Shown: in pieces, positions 27,437 through 35,651 of the stretch
Position numbering within the stretch: the first letter of the stretch is position 1
Layout of the letters: every line of letters starts with the position of its first letter
Assembly: GCA_041397645.1 (NCBI GenBank)
Contig: JAWKWE010000004.1
Span: 1,550,001 to 1,614,000, forward strand
Direction of reading: 5' to 3'
DNA from: Hyphomicrobiaceae bacterium
GTDB taxonomy: Bacteria; Pseudomonadota; Alphaproteobacteria; Rhizobiales; Hyphomicrobiaceae
DNA: 64,000 nt
Notes under the pieces: generated by a model
The model's input: only the letters and a program-made list of their open reading frames with translations
The model's database searches: none
Told to the model about the DNA's origin: nothing
Position numbers and translations under genes: made by a program

Positions 27437-28432
27437 TTAGTGACAGTGAGGGCGACTGCGCGTCGGATTCAAGTCGAAATGAAAATGATTGCGATGTACG
27501 TCATTCGCCTCCGGGCCCAGGGTCGTGCCGAATTCCCCGCATGCACCCTTGAACACGCTCCTCAAGAACAGTGTCGTTGGTGTCGGTCTGGACGGCTCAA
27601 GGATGGCATCCTTCTTGGCGGGGATAGTCCCCGAGGGCTGAGGCTTGGCCGCCAATGAACTCTTGGTTGAGACACTGACTTTCGCGACGCGGAGGCTGAC
27701 GACAAGTTCGCCATACTTGGTTTTTGTCCGCGGGGATTTCGTGGATCCGTCGGACTCGGTTCGAGCCATTTCGGCCTTTGCTTTTAACTTTTTCTGAGCC
27801 TCACGAATGTCGCGGGCTGTTGGTCCCCATCCCTTCAAGACAGTCAGCATTCGGCCATTGCTCAGCTCCAATGCTCCTATGTCGATGGCATTGGCAAAAG
27901 CATGCTGGCTGAGGTTTCCAGTGGGAAGATTATAGACGTTGCGGCAGGCGTACGCGGAGGCGCCCACAATACGCGACACTTGGCTGCCGAGCCTTCTTCG
28001 AGCCTCAGGCTGAAGGGTCGTCTTGTTCCATCGATACAGCGAGGCCATCAGGCGGCAGTTGGTTTCCACCGGAGGATCGAAAACAACCTGTGAGCTGGCT
28101 CCCAGGCTCTTCAAGCGAACAGGCGCTGGGACGTAACATCTGTCTGTCTTGATCGGTGGTAGAAGCTCCACATCAGCGGAGATCGATTGGAGCAAGTGCA
28201 TGCATTCTTCGCGGCCATGCACGATTTCAAAGTTGGTCAAGTCCGCTTGGCTCGCAGTAGCCGAGTCCGGCATCGACTTTTCATGAGGGGGTTCCGAGGG
28301 CGGAGTTGCGCTTGTTTCGCCCCCGAACGGGCCTGGAGAGAGCGGCACCAGTCGCAGAATGAAGACGCCCAACATCACCGCAATTGATAATGCGGTTGAA
28401 AGGCCCAACAATGGATCACTTCGGGGCGTCAT
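27437..28432 (-). CDS. Extensin-like C-terminal domain protein
   Basis: A 331-residue protein with an N-terminal membrane anchor (LLGLSTALSIAVMLGVFILRL), a Pro/Ser-rich linker and an extensin C-terminal-type domain. That domain shows CYVPAPVRL, ETNCRLMASLYRW, SQHAFANAIDIG (a His/Asp pair) and a final VHRNHFHFD block. The His/Asp/His set resembles the zinc site of D-Ala-D-Ala peptidase-like folds, so a cell-wall role is possible. Function in bacteria is not established. A lysine-rich insert (residues 215-285) separates the two halves of the domain. Confidence 0.82.
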   Translation of the reverse strand: MTPRSDPLLGLSTALSIAVMLGVFILRLVPLSPGPFGGETSATPPSEPPHEKSMPDSATASQADLTNFEIVHGREECMHLLQSISADVELLPPIKTDRCYVPAPVRLKSLGASSQVVFDPPVETNCRLMASLYRWNKTTLQPEARRRLGSQVSRIVGASAYACRNVYNLPTGNLSQHAFANAIDIGALELSNGRMLTVLKGWGPTARDIREAQKKLKAKAEMARTESDGSTKSPRTKTKYGELVVSLRVAKVSVSTKSSLAAKPQPSGTIPAKKDAILEPSRPTPTTLFLRSVFKGACGEFGTTLGPEANDVHRNHFHFDLNPTRSRPHCH

Positions 28433-28470
28433 GGCTTGTTTTGGCCAACACTGACAACGATCCCAGCCTC

Positions 28471-28499
28471 TTTTGAGGCGCGGGGCAGCAGTCTATAAT
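28471..28499 (+). promoter_or_regulatory. Sigma-70-type promoter for the cytochrome c gene
   Basis: TTTTGA (28471-28476) is followed after 17 bp by a perfect TATAAT (28494-28499), 50 bp before the cytochrome c start. A short inverted repeat, CTAAG-N6-CTTAG (28508-28523), sits at about the expected transcription start and could be an operator. This is a match by eye only. Confidence 0.5.
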
Positions 28500-28548
28500 A
28501 AATATGACTAAGGAATTACTTAGATTGAACGGGCGGAAGGGCGATTAA

Positions 28549-28932
28549 ATGCCCAAACTTTTATCTCACCAGTTTCTCGCAACGATCTCATACCTGCGTG
28601 TCTGGCGCGTCAGACGTGCAATGCATTGGATTGTCTGCGCCATCGTAATGCTGCCGACGATCTCACCGGCTTGGGCGGACCAGGTTGAGCGAGGCAGGGC
28701 CCTTGCCGAGCGCCTTTGTGCTGAATGCCATCTAAACCCGGGACAGGGAGAAAAGCAGGGCGAGATGGGCATTCCGGGCTTTGTGGCTGTCGCCAAGCGG
28801 CCCAATCAAACGATCGACAACATCGTGCGCTGGCTTCAGTCGGCCCCTCCCATGATGCCAGATCATCATTTGACCCGTGATGAAATGGAGGTTTTGGCCG
28901 ATTTCATTATGTCACTTCGGGGTGGGCAATAA
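28549..28932 (+). CDS. Small exported class I cytochrome c
   Basis: A 127-residue protein with an N-terminal membrane/signal segment (MHWIVCAIVMLPTISPAWA, residues 25-43), one CAECH heme-binding site near residue 61 and a PPMMPDHHLT segment with the likely axial methionine. The ATG at 28549 has GGAAGG upstream; the internal ATG at 28621 has none. It should act as a periplasmic electron carrier. The partner is unknown: no oxidase or dehydrogenase gene is adjacent. It is divergent from the extensin-like gene. Confidence 0.85.
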   Translation: MPKLLSHQFLATISYLRVWRVRRAMHWIVCAIVMLPTISPAWADQVERGRALAERLCAECHLNPGQGEKQGEMGIPGFVAVAKRPNQTIDNIVRWLQSAPPMMPDHHLTRDEMEVLADFIMSLRGGQ

Positions 28933-28979
28933 GCTGCTCGCAGCGAAGTCGAGGAATAGTCTCAGATTGCGCATTTGGG

Positions 28980-29591
28980 TTACGCGAGCCGACGAAATAG
29001 CACTGACAGGTTGTTTGCCGGCATCTGTTCTATCACCGGAGCACCGAAACCGTTGGCCATTGCCAGATCTGCCAAGGCTTCAACATCGCGAACGCCCCAT
29101 TCTGCATTACGGCTGCGCAGGTCGGCATCAAAGGCCTCGTTGCTCGGCGCCGTGTGACGACCTCCCATACGATAGGGACCATAGAGATACATAACGCCTC
29201 CAGCAGGCAGTATCCGCGCAGCACCTCGCACAAGGCCCTCTGTAGCGGCCCAGGGAGAGATGTGGACCATGTTGATGTTGATAACGGCGTCTGCAGCGGT
29301 AATGGGCCAGTTTTCGGAAGCTGCATCCAGTGCAATGGCCGGGCGCACGTTCGTTAAACCGAGTGTCGCTGTCCAGGCGTTGATGCTGTTCCGGGCCATT
29401 GGATCCGGATCGGTCGGCTGAAAGACCAAGTGGGGATCGCACGATTGTGCGAAGAACGTGGCGTGCTCGCCAGTTCCGCTCGCAATCTCAAGCACAAGCC
29501 CTTCGGATGGTAGGTTGCGCTTCAGGACAGCCAGGATCGGCTCTCGATTGCGCGCCGCAGCAGGCGCGAAGCGCCTTTGATCATTAGTCAT
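28980..29591 (-). CDS. DUF938 SAM-dependent methyltransferase-like protein
   Basis: A 203-residue protein of the DUF938 family. It has RRFAPAAARNREPIL at the N-terminus, a VLEIASGTGEHATFFA motif I that binds S-adenosylmethionine near residue 33, and a NINMVHISPW block near residue 105. Length and order match the family well. Substrate unknown. Confidence 0.88.
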   Translation of the reverse strand: MTNDQRRFAPAAARNREPILAVLKRNLPSEGLVLEIASGTGEHATFFAQSCDPHLVFQPTDPDPMARNSINAWTATLGLTNVRPAIALDAASENWPITAADAVININMVHISPWAATEGLVRGAARILPAGGVMYLYGPYRMGGRHTAPSNEAFDADLRSRNAEWGVRDVEALADLAMANGFGAPVIEQMPANNLSVLFRRLA

Positions 29592-29786
29592 CGCTTACAG
29601 TACATCGACGGTTGGTCAGCGGACAACAAAGCAAGTGCGCGGTGCCGGCCCCCACCGGCAAAGCGAAGGTGCCCTCCACGATAGAGAAGGGCGAAGTTTG
29701 TGCCTTTGCAAATGTTGCTGCCGAGGAAGGTGCCCGGTACGGTATCTGAGCGTCCAGACAATTCCGGTCAGGGAGATGAGTGTTCC

Positions 29787-30167
29787 GTGGCATCCAATGA
29801 GGATATCTTCGGCAGGATGGTTGAACAGGCCTTCGAAGAATTGCCGACAGAGTACCGCGAGGCCTGTAAGGATCTATCCATTCGCGTGGAGGAATTGGCA
29901 TCCGCTGAAGTCATGTCGGCGCTACATCTTACCGACCCGCACCAGCTGTTGGGACTGTACCACGGGATAAGCCTGGCCAAGAAAACCACCTTTCAAGTGC
30001 AGATGCTGCCGAATGAGGTGCTCATTTATCGCGAGGCGATCACCGCATACGCAGCGGCGCGGGGATACGCATTGCGCGACGTCGTGCGGCACGTGCTCGT
30101 TCATGAAATTGGCCATCACTTTGGCTTTTCAGATGCCGACATGGAGGCGATCGAACGGCAAGAGTAA
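29787..30167 (+). CDS. Zincin-like metallopeptidase (MMP-like domain)
   Basis: About 126 residues with the zinc motif VHEIGHHFGFSD (HExxH) near the C-terminus and the preceding EVLIYREAIT segment typical of this small metallopeptidase family. I chose the GTG at 29787, which has GGGAG about eleven bases upstream and puts the conserved FGRMVEQAFEELP helix at the N-terminus. Longer starts at 29700-29712 are possible. Substrate unknown. Confidence 0.75.
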   Translation: MASNEDIFGRMVEQAFEELPTEYREACKDLSIRVEELASAEVMSALHLTDPHQLLGLYHGISLAKKTTFQVQMLPNEVLIYREAITAYAAARGYALRDVVRHVLVHEIGHHFGFSDADMEAIERQE

Positions 30168-30431
30168 TGAGCAGTTGATCGACTTAGGTCATTGGCAAGA
30201 CCGGAGAGTGGCCGCGGAATTCGCAGCCTGTGCAGGCATATTAACTGAAAGCCAAGGCCCGTCTTCGATGGGCAACCTTTACCAAAAAGGCCGAGGTTGG
30301 GGCTTTGTAAAACGGCGGCTTACCAGCTCTGCTGCTGGCGCTGGCCAAGGAGCTCTTTCTGGGACATTATCCCGACCAATCGGGAACTTATTCCCGTTTG
30401 GTCGAGCCTTGCGAGTGGCCCACAGTCGAAT

Positions 30432-31589
30432 ATGTCCAGTTTCCGAGCCCTAATTGTCCGCCTTGCAATGATTGCCGCGCCCCTAGCAATGGCTGCAGGT
30501 GTAAACTCCGCGCGGAGCGGTCCGTCGACCGGTGAGGAGGCTGATATTGGTGCACCGCCCGCCGTGGTGCGCACCGCTCTAGTCGAGCCGACAACGATTG
30601 CGCAGAGGCTGACCGGCATTGCCAACATCCTAAGCCCAGAAGCGCTCATCCAGCTCGACAGTGACATACGCACGGCCGAAATTGCCGCGAAGTTCAGCCA
30701 GCGCGAGTTGACGCGCTATCAATCAACCCAGTCACTTTCACTCCACATCATCGAAGGCGCACAACGCCAAGCAGAGACAGCCGCCACGCAATTGGATTTG
30801 CTCAAGTTGCGCCTGAGGCAGACATGGGGGGATAACTCGCCATTCCTTGACGTCGACAAACGCAAACCCCTCATCGACCAGCTTAGCGCTGGCAAAATCT
30901 CCCTTGTGCGGCTCGACTTTCCTGATGCCATGGGCTCACTGCCCAAGAATGTGCACGTGACACCCTTGAGCGGTGGCGACGACACTCAAGTCTCAACATT
31001 GTGGCAAGCACCGTCGGGAAATTCCGCGATGCCGGGTGTCTCGTATTTCGGACTCATTACCTCGGCACCCGGGCTTCGCCAGTTCGATCGCGCGCGCGCC
31101 GTTGCCGACAAGGGAGATGCGCGCAGTGGAACCATCATTCCCCAATCGGCGCTTGTCGTATTCGCTGGTGAGACTTGGTGCTATGTCGAGACCGCGCCGC
31201 AGACGTTTGAACGTCGGAAAGTCCCTCTGACGTGGCCGGTCGCTTCCGGCTACCTCGTTGAAAGCGGCTTCCCAGTCGGCACCAAGGTGGTGGTGCGCGG
31301 TGCCTCGACGCTACTGTCGCGCGAGGCCGAACCTGGCGAGGGCGACGATGACGACGACGGGCGTGGAAGCGATGCCCGGCCTCATCCAAGGCCTGCTTCT
31401 CCAATGGCCGATAGACCACAAGCCAATGATGACGAGGCTGGAGATGATGATGCTGGTGCAGTTGAGAAGAAGCAAGGAATGAGGGAAGTCGAGGCGGAGA
31501 AATATCCGCCGAAAATAGGCGTGCGAACCGAATCTGCGTTGACCGCAGGGCCTACTACGGGATCAACCGGGCGGACACCGGCAGAATAG
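30432..31589 (+). CDS. RND-pump periplasmic adaptor, atypical
   Basis: A 385-residue exported protein (signal MSSFRALIVRLAMIAAPLAMAAG) encoded 12 bp before the RND permease. It has a first barrel strand (VVRTALVEPTTIAQRLTG), then goes almost at once into a helical hairpin (residues 50-110) and later shows adaptor-like C-terminal segments (GTIIPQSALVVFAGETWCYVE, GFPVGTKVVVRGA). The usual lipoyl half-motifs around the hairpin are not visible. A long acidic, low-complexity tail (runs of D) ends the protein. The start at 30432 gives a clean signal peptide. Confidence 0.75.
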   Translation: MSSFRALIVRLAMIAAPLAMAAGVNSARSGPSTGEEADIGAPPAVVRTALVEPTTIAQRLTGIANILSPEALIQLDSDIRTAEIAAKFSQRELTRYQSTQSLSLHIIEGAQRQAETAATQLDLLKLRLRQTWGDNSPFLDVDKRKPLIDQLSAGKISLVRLDFPDAMGSLPKNVHVTPLSGGDDTQVSTLWQAPSGNSAMPGVSYFGLITSAPGLRQFDRARAVADKGDARSGTIIPQSALVVFAGETWCYVETAPQTFERRKVPLTWPVASGYLVESGFPVGTKVVVRGASTLLSREAEPGEGDDDDDGRGSDARPHPRPASPMADRPQANDDEAGDDDAGAVEKKQGMREVEAEKYPPKIGVRTESALTAGPTTGSTGRTPAE

Positions 31590-31601
31590 TAGGCTGCGCG
31601 C

Positions 31602-34600
31602 ATGAATACGCTGATCCGCTGGTCAATTCGCTACCGTGGCCTTGTCGCGCTGCTTTCGGTTGTGTGGTTGGTCGCAGGCATCGTCATCGCTCTGCGCTCG
31701 CCTCTCGACGTTTTTCCCGAGTTCGTGCCGCCGCAAGTGACGATCCAAACTGAATCAGCCGGCCTCGCGCCTGAACAGGTTGAGCAGATCGTCACACGCC
31801 CGATCGAGGCAGCCGTGAACGGCGCTCCTGGTATCGAAACGATGCGATCGGAATCTGTCTACGGACTCTCGGTCATACTGATAACGTTTCAGGAGGATGT
31901 CGATCCGGTCAGTATCCGCCAAGGAATCTCGGAGCGACTGGCCACGCTGAATGGCAAGCTACCCGCTGGGATCGGACAGCCAAAGCTGACACCGCTCACG
32001 TCGAGCACCATGGACGTGTTGAAGATCGGCCTCGTCTCTGACGTAACCGATCCCTACACGATGCGCGACATTGCGGACTGGACACTTAAACCGCGACTTC
32101 TGGCGGCGCCGGGCATCGCGCGTGTCACGGTCTATGGCGGCGCCGTTCGCCAGGTCCAAATTCAGCCCGACCTCGAAAAATTATCGATACTTGGTTTGAC
32201 AGTCCAAGACGTGATCAGCGCGGGGCGTGAGGCAACGGCGCTGCGTGGCGGTGGCTTTGTTGAAACAGCGTCCCAGCGGATCACCATCGACACGCCGCCA
32301 CCGGCGCCCGATCCGCTTGCGATAGCTGAAACAGTCGTAACGCTCCAGAACAATCAGCCGATCCGGCTAGGCGACGTCGCGACCGTCACAATTGGCCAAG
32401 CCATACCAGTCGGTGATGCTACGATCATGGGCAAGCCCGGTGTGCTCTTGACGATTTCGGGCCAATTCGGCGCCAATACGCTTCAGGCTACGCAGGCGGT
32501 TGAGGCCGCACTCGACGAATTCAAACCGCTCTTACAGCAGCGCGAGATCGAAATGTATCCCGCGCTGCATAGGCCGGCTACATTCATCGAGCGCGCGCTG
32601 GGCAATTTAGAGCGGGCGCTTGCGCTTGGCTCCGCACTCATCCTGATCGTTCTTTATATATTCTTGCGCAGCGCGCGCGCCGCACTGATCTCCTTTCTCG
32701 CAATTCCAATGTCTCTGTTGGCTGCCGTCGCCATACTCGGTTATTTCGGCCAGTCGTTGAACACGATGACGCTTGGCGGATTTGCGCTCGCGCTCGGCGT
32801 TCTTGTCGATGATGCAATCATCGACATCGAGAACATTATGCGCCGCCTGCGCCAGGCCAAAGTGGCGGGCAATGCCGACAACCTTTCGGTGGTCGAGGAG
32901 GCGTCAATCGAGATCCGCGGATCGATGTTCTACGGTACTCTGGCTGTCATCTTCGTATTCATTCCCGTTCTGCTGGCCGGCGGTGTGCAGGGGCGTTTCA
33001 TCGGTCCCATGGCCCTCACCTTTATCATTGCCGTCACTGCCTCGATGTTGATCGCATTGACAGTAACTCCTGCGCTTTGCGCTCTTTGGATGAGCGGAAC
33101 CATCGAGGCGGAAGAACCGCGTATTCTAGTACTCCTCAAGCGCGTCCAGATGGTATTCCTCAATTTGGTTCACCGGTTCTGGGGTCTAACGCTCCTGGCG
33201 CTGACAGCCGCCGCCGCCGCCTCGATTGCTACTGTCCCTAGTCTCCACAGCGAGCTGATTCCGCAATTTCGCGAAGGCCATTTCGTGGTGCAGATGGCAA
33301 TGGCATCACCCGGGACATCTGTTGCAGACGTCGTAGAAATCGGCGAGCGAGTGAGCAAGGAACTGCTCAAGCTGCCTTATATTGCAACCATAGGCCATCA
33401 AATCGGACGCGCCGAATCGGGGGAGGACACCTGGAGCCCCGACCGCAGCGAGTTCCACATCGAGTTGACGTCCGATCACACGATAGCCGAGGCTGACGCC
33501 CAGGATGAGATCCGTTTGGCGCTCGAGAAATTCCCCGAGATTCGCACCGAGACGCTGACGTTTCTGGGAGACCGCATCAGCGAAAGCCTGAGCGGCGAGA
33601 CAGCACAAGTTGCCGTCAATCTGGTCGGCACGGATCTTGAGGCCATCGAGAACGCCGCCACCAATATACAGAAGGCGATTGCGGATATTCCCGGCATCGA
33701 AGATCTGCGGATACCACGGGCCGCCAAGGCACCCACACTGTCGGTCAAACTCGATCCGAAAGCGCTGTCCCGCTACGGTCTAACCCCTCAAGATGCTCTA
33801 GATACCATTCAGACGGCGTTCGCAGGACTAACGCTTGGTACGACCTATGAGGGTGCGCGCACCGTAGATGTCGTCGTCGTGCTCGCGCCTGATCAAAGGC
33901 AACGGATTGAGCAGTTGGGCAATCTTATGGTTGCTAACGCCCATACGAAGACGCCGCTCCGCAACGTCGCAACCATCGAGCTCACCGAGGGGCGCTCGAA
34001 CATTCAGCACGAGGGGGCGCAGCGCCGCGTAACCGTAACCTTTAATGGCTCAGCCGATCGGTCGCTGCGCGCGATCGTCAACGACGCGAAGGCGCGCATT
34101 GCCAAAGTTCAGCTGCCTGCCAACGTCTACGTTTTGTGGGCTGGGCAAGCGGAGGCCGAGCGCGAAGGTCAGGTTCGCATTGCTACGCTCACGGCCATCG
34201 CTATCCTGCTCGTCGTTGCGTCTCTTACGCTTGCCTTCAAGAGGCGTAAGCTCGCCGCGCTTCTGCTCGTCAATCTACCGTTTTGTCTGATTGGCAGCAT
34301 GGCAGCGATCGTCGCGAGCGGCATCGGAATGACACTTGGCAGTATCGTCGGGCTCGTCACCGTGTTTGGCATCGGAGCACGCAATTCGGTGATGATGCTT
34401 GCGCACGTCGAAAGGCTTGTCGATGTCGAGGGGCACAGCTGGACACCTGAGACTATCAAGCTGGCCGCCTCCGAACGCTTGGTGCCGGTATTCATGACTG
34501 CGTTGATGGCTGCGCTCGGCCTCGTTCCTCTAGCTATGGGCCTCGGCAGTCCCGGTCACGAAATCGAGGCCCCTATGGCGATCGCCGTGCTCGGCGGACT

Positions 34601-34679
34601 GGCCTCGGCGACATTCCTAAATCTCGTTGTCCTGCCCGAAGCGCTTATTCGGTCGCAACGCTGGCTACGCCTCGGGTGA
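31602..34679 (+). CDS. RND efflux permease (CzcA/CusA-like subgroup)
   Basis: A 1025-residue RND transporter starting MNTLIRWSIRYRGLVALLSV, with PLDVFPEFVPPQVTIQTES after the first helix, a central helix block (residues 335-520) carrying LGVLVDDAIIDIENIMRRL, and a second block at the C-terminus. The overall pattern is nearest to heavy-metal-type (HME) permeases. I see no certain metal-ligand motif, so the substrate is open. It is coupled to the atypical adaptor upstream; no outer-membrane factor or metal-responsive regulator is adjacent. Confidence 0.9.
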   Translation: MNTLIRWSIRYRGLVALLSVVWLVAGIVIALRSPLDVFPEFVPPQVTIQTESAGLAPEQVEQIVTRPIEAAVNGAPGIETMRSESVYGLSVILITFQEDVDPVSIRQGISERLATLNGKLPAGIGQPKLTPLTSSTMDVLKIGLVSDVTDPYTMRDIADWTLKPRLLAAPGIARVTVYGGAVRQVQIQPDLEKLSILGLTVQDVISAGREATALRGGGFVETASQRITIDTPPPAPDPLAIAETVVTLQNNQPIRLGDVATVTIGQAIPVGDATIMGKPGVLLTISGQFGANTLQATQAVEAALDEFKPLLQQREIEMYPALHRPATFIERALGNLERALALGSALILIVLYIFLRSARAALISFLAIPMSLLAAVAILGYFGQSLNTMTLGGFALALGVLVDDAIIDIENIMRRLRQAKVAGNADNLSVVEEASIEIRGSMFYGTLAVIFVFIPVLLAGGVQGRFIGPMALTFIIAVTASMLIALTVTPALCALWMSGTIEAEEPRILVLLKRVQMVFLNLVHRFWGLTLLALTAAAAASIATVPSLHSELIPQFREGHFVVQMAMASPGTSVADVVEIGERVSKELLKLPYIATIGHQIGRAESGEDTWSPDRSEFHIELTSDHTIAEADAQDEIRLALEKFPEIRTETLTFLGDRISESLSGETAQVAVNLVGTDLEAIENAATNIQKAIADIPGIEDLRIPRAAKAPTLSVKLDPKALSRYGLTPQDALDTIQTAFAGLTLGTTYEGARTVDVVVVLAPDQRQRIEQLGNLMVANAHTKTPLRNVATIELTEGRSNIQHEGAQRRVTVTFNGSADRSLRAIVNDAKARIAKVQLPANVYVLWAGQAEAEREGQVRIATLTAIAILLVVASLTLAFKRRKLAALLLVNLPFCLIGSMAAIVASGIGMTLGSIVGLVTVFGIGARNSVMMLAHVERLVDVEGHSWTPETIKLAASERLVPVFMTALMAALGLVPLAMGLGSPGHEIEAPMAIAVLGGLASATFLNLVVLPEALIRSQRWLRLG

Positions 34680-34947
34680 TTGCCGGCGATGTGAAATGCT
34701 CGGCTAGGAGCAGGCGACGCCATCACGACTTCACTCCGTACACTTTCGAAGAACGAGAAGCGCGGTGTTATGCGCACGGCCGCTCCTGGCCCTTCTCGGT
34801 TGTTAAATTGTTCCGTCTGTGCGTCCGCTCGTTTCTCAAGCAGGGGGTATGAGTTCCGCTGACAAGGATTGAACTCGGAAAGAGTTGTAATTGGCCATGC
34901 TGATGATGCCAGATCGGGTGTCTTGCACCCCGATCAACCTGGGCTCT
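34680..34947. other. Intergenic region after the second RND pump
   Basis: About 270 bp with no believable gene. A loose inverted repeat of ACGAGAAG and CTTCTCG around 34751-34796 could end the RND operon, but its stem is interrupted. Confidence 0.3.
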
Positions 34948-35106
34948 TCAGGACGTATGTCGCTCAAATGCGGGGATATCTAGTAGTGAGTAGGACAGCA
35001 GCGCAGTGCCACCGCCGAACAACGCTAATAGTACAACGAGGCCGACATTTACCAATCGGCGACGTCTTCCGCTGCGATCCGAGAAAATGGATTTTGTGGG
35101 AGCCAT
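34948..35106 (-). pseudogene. Possible N-terminal remnant of a membrane protein
   Basis: A 52-residue minus-strand frame begins MAPTKSIFSDRSGRRRRL and continues into one hydrophobic helix (VGLVVLLALFGGGTALL), then stops after FERHTS. A basic RSGRRRR stretch before a first helix is what I expect at the N-terminus of a long anchored protein such as a polysaccharide deacetylase/glycosyltransferase, not of a complete 52-residue protein. It may therefore be a broken gene. It could also be a genuine small membrane protein. Confidence 0.35.
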
Positions 35107-35651
35107 GAATATTTACTGACGAAATGAACACGTAGGAATGCAGAAATGGGACGGTTAAGCCAATTTGGCAGGCAACCGCAAAAGTCGAGCCAACAAGGTG
35201 TGGGGGATTCTTTAAGCGTAATTGATCCGTCTGCAGATCGGCATTGTCGAAGTTTCTCGCCAACGCGGTTGCCTTTATGACATCGGCCAAGTGCGGCTTT
35301 GGCTGCATCAACCGCTCGAAATCACCGTGCTACCCCTGTGCTAGCCTAATCAGAAATGACAAGCTGGGTAGGACGCTTACGCCTGAAGCAAGTTTAGCTC
35401 GTAGTTCGAGCTGACTGACGCGCGCCTCGCGAACGGCATTCCGGTATATCTCGAGCGTAGGGCAGACCAGACGCTGGCGGCAAGTTCTCGATCATGTCTC
35501 AACCAAACTCGCCGCGCGACCTGTCCAGAGGAACGCACCTAAATCCAAAACAGCTCACACGCTTTCCGCTATTTCGCCCCTATCCTGAGGGCGAGGTAGC
35601 AGAGGCAGCATGGCGGCACTATAAGTAGGTCACATTTAACGGGAAGCGATC
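35107..35651. other. Non-coding stretch upstream of ovoA
   Basis: About 545 bp. A 44-codon frame at 35494-35628 is the only short candidate and lacks family support. A TGATCC at 35223-35228 has no -10 match at the right distance. No clear promoter for ovoA could be seen. Confidence 0.35.

Noticed and set aside
35223..35251. TGATCC upstream of ovoA as a possible RpoE promoter
   Set aside because: The -10 at 18-bp spacing reads TCGAA rather than TAAGA, so it does not fit.
35494..35628. 44-codon frame before ovoA
   Set aside because: No ribosome site, no hydrophobic or conserved segment; likely chance.
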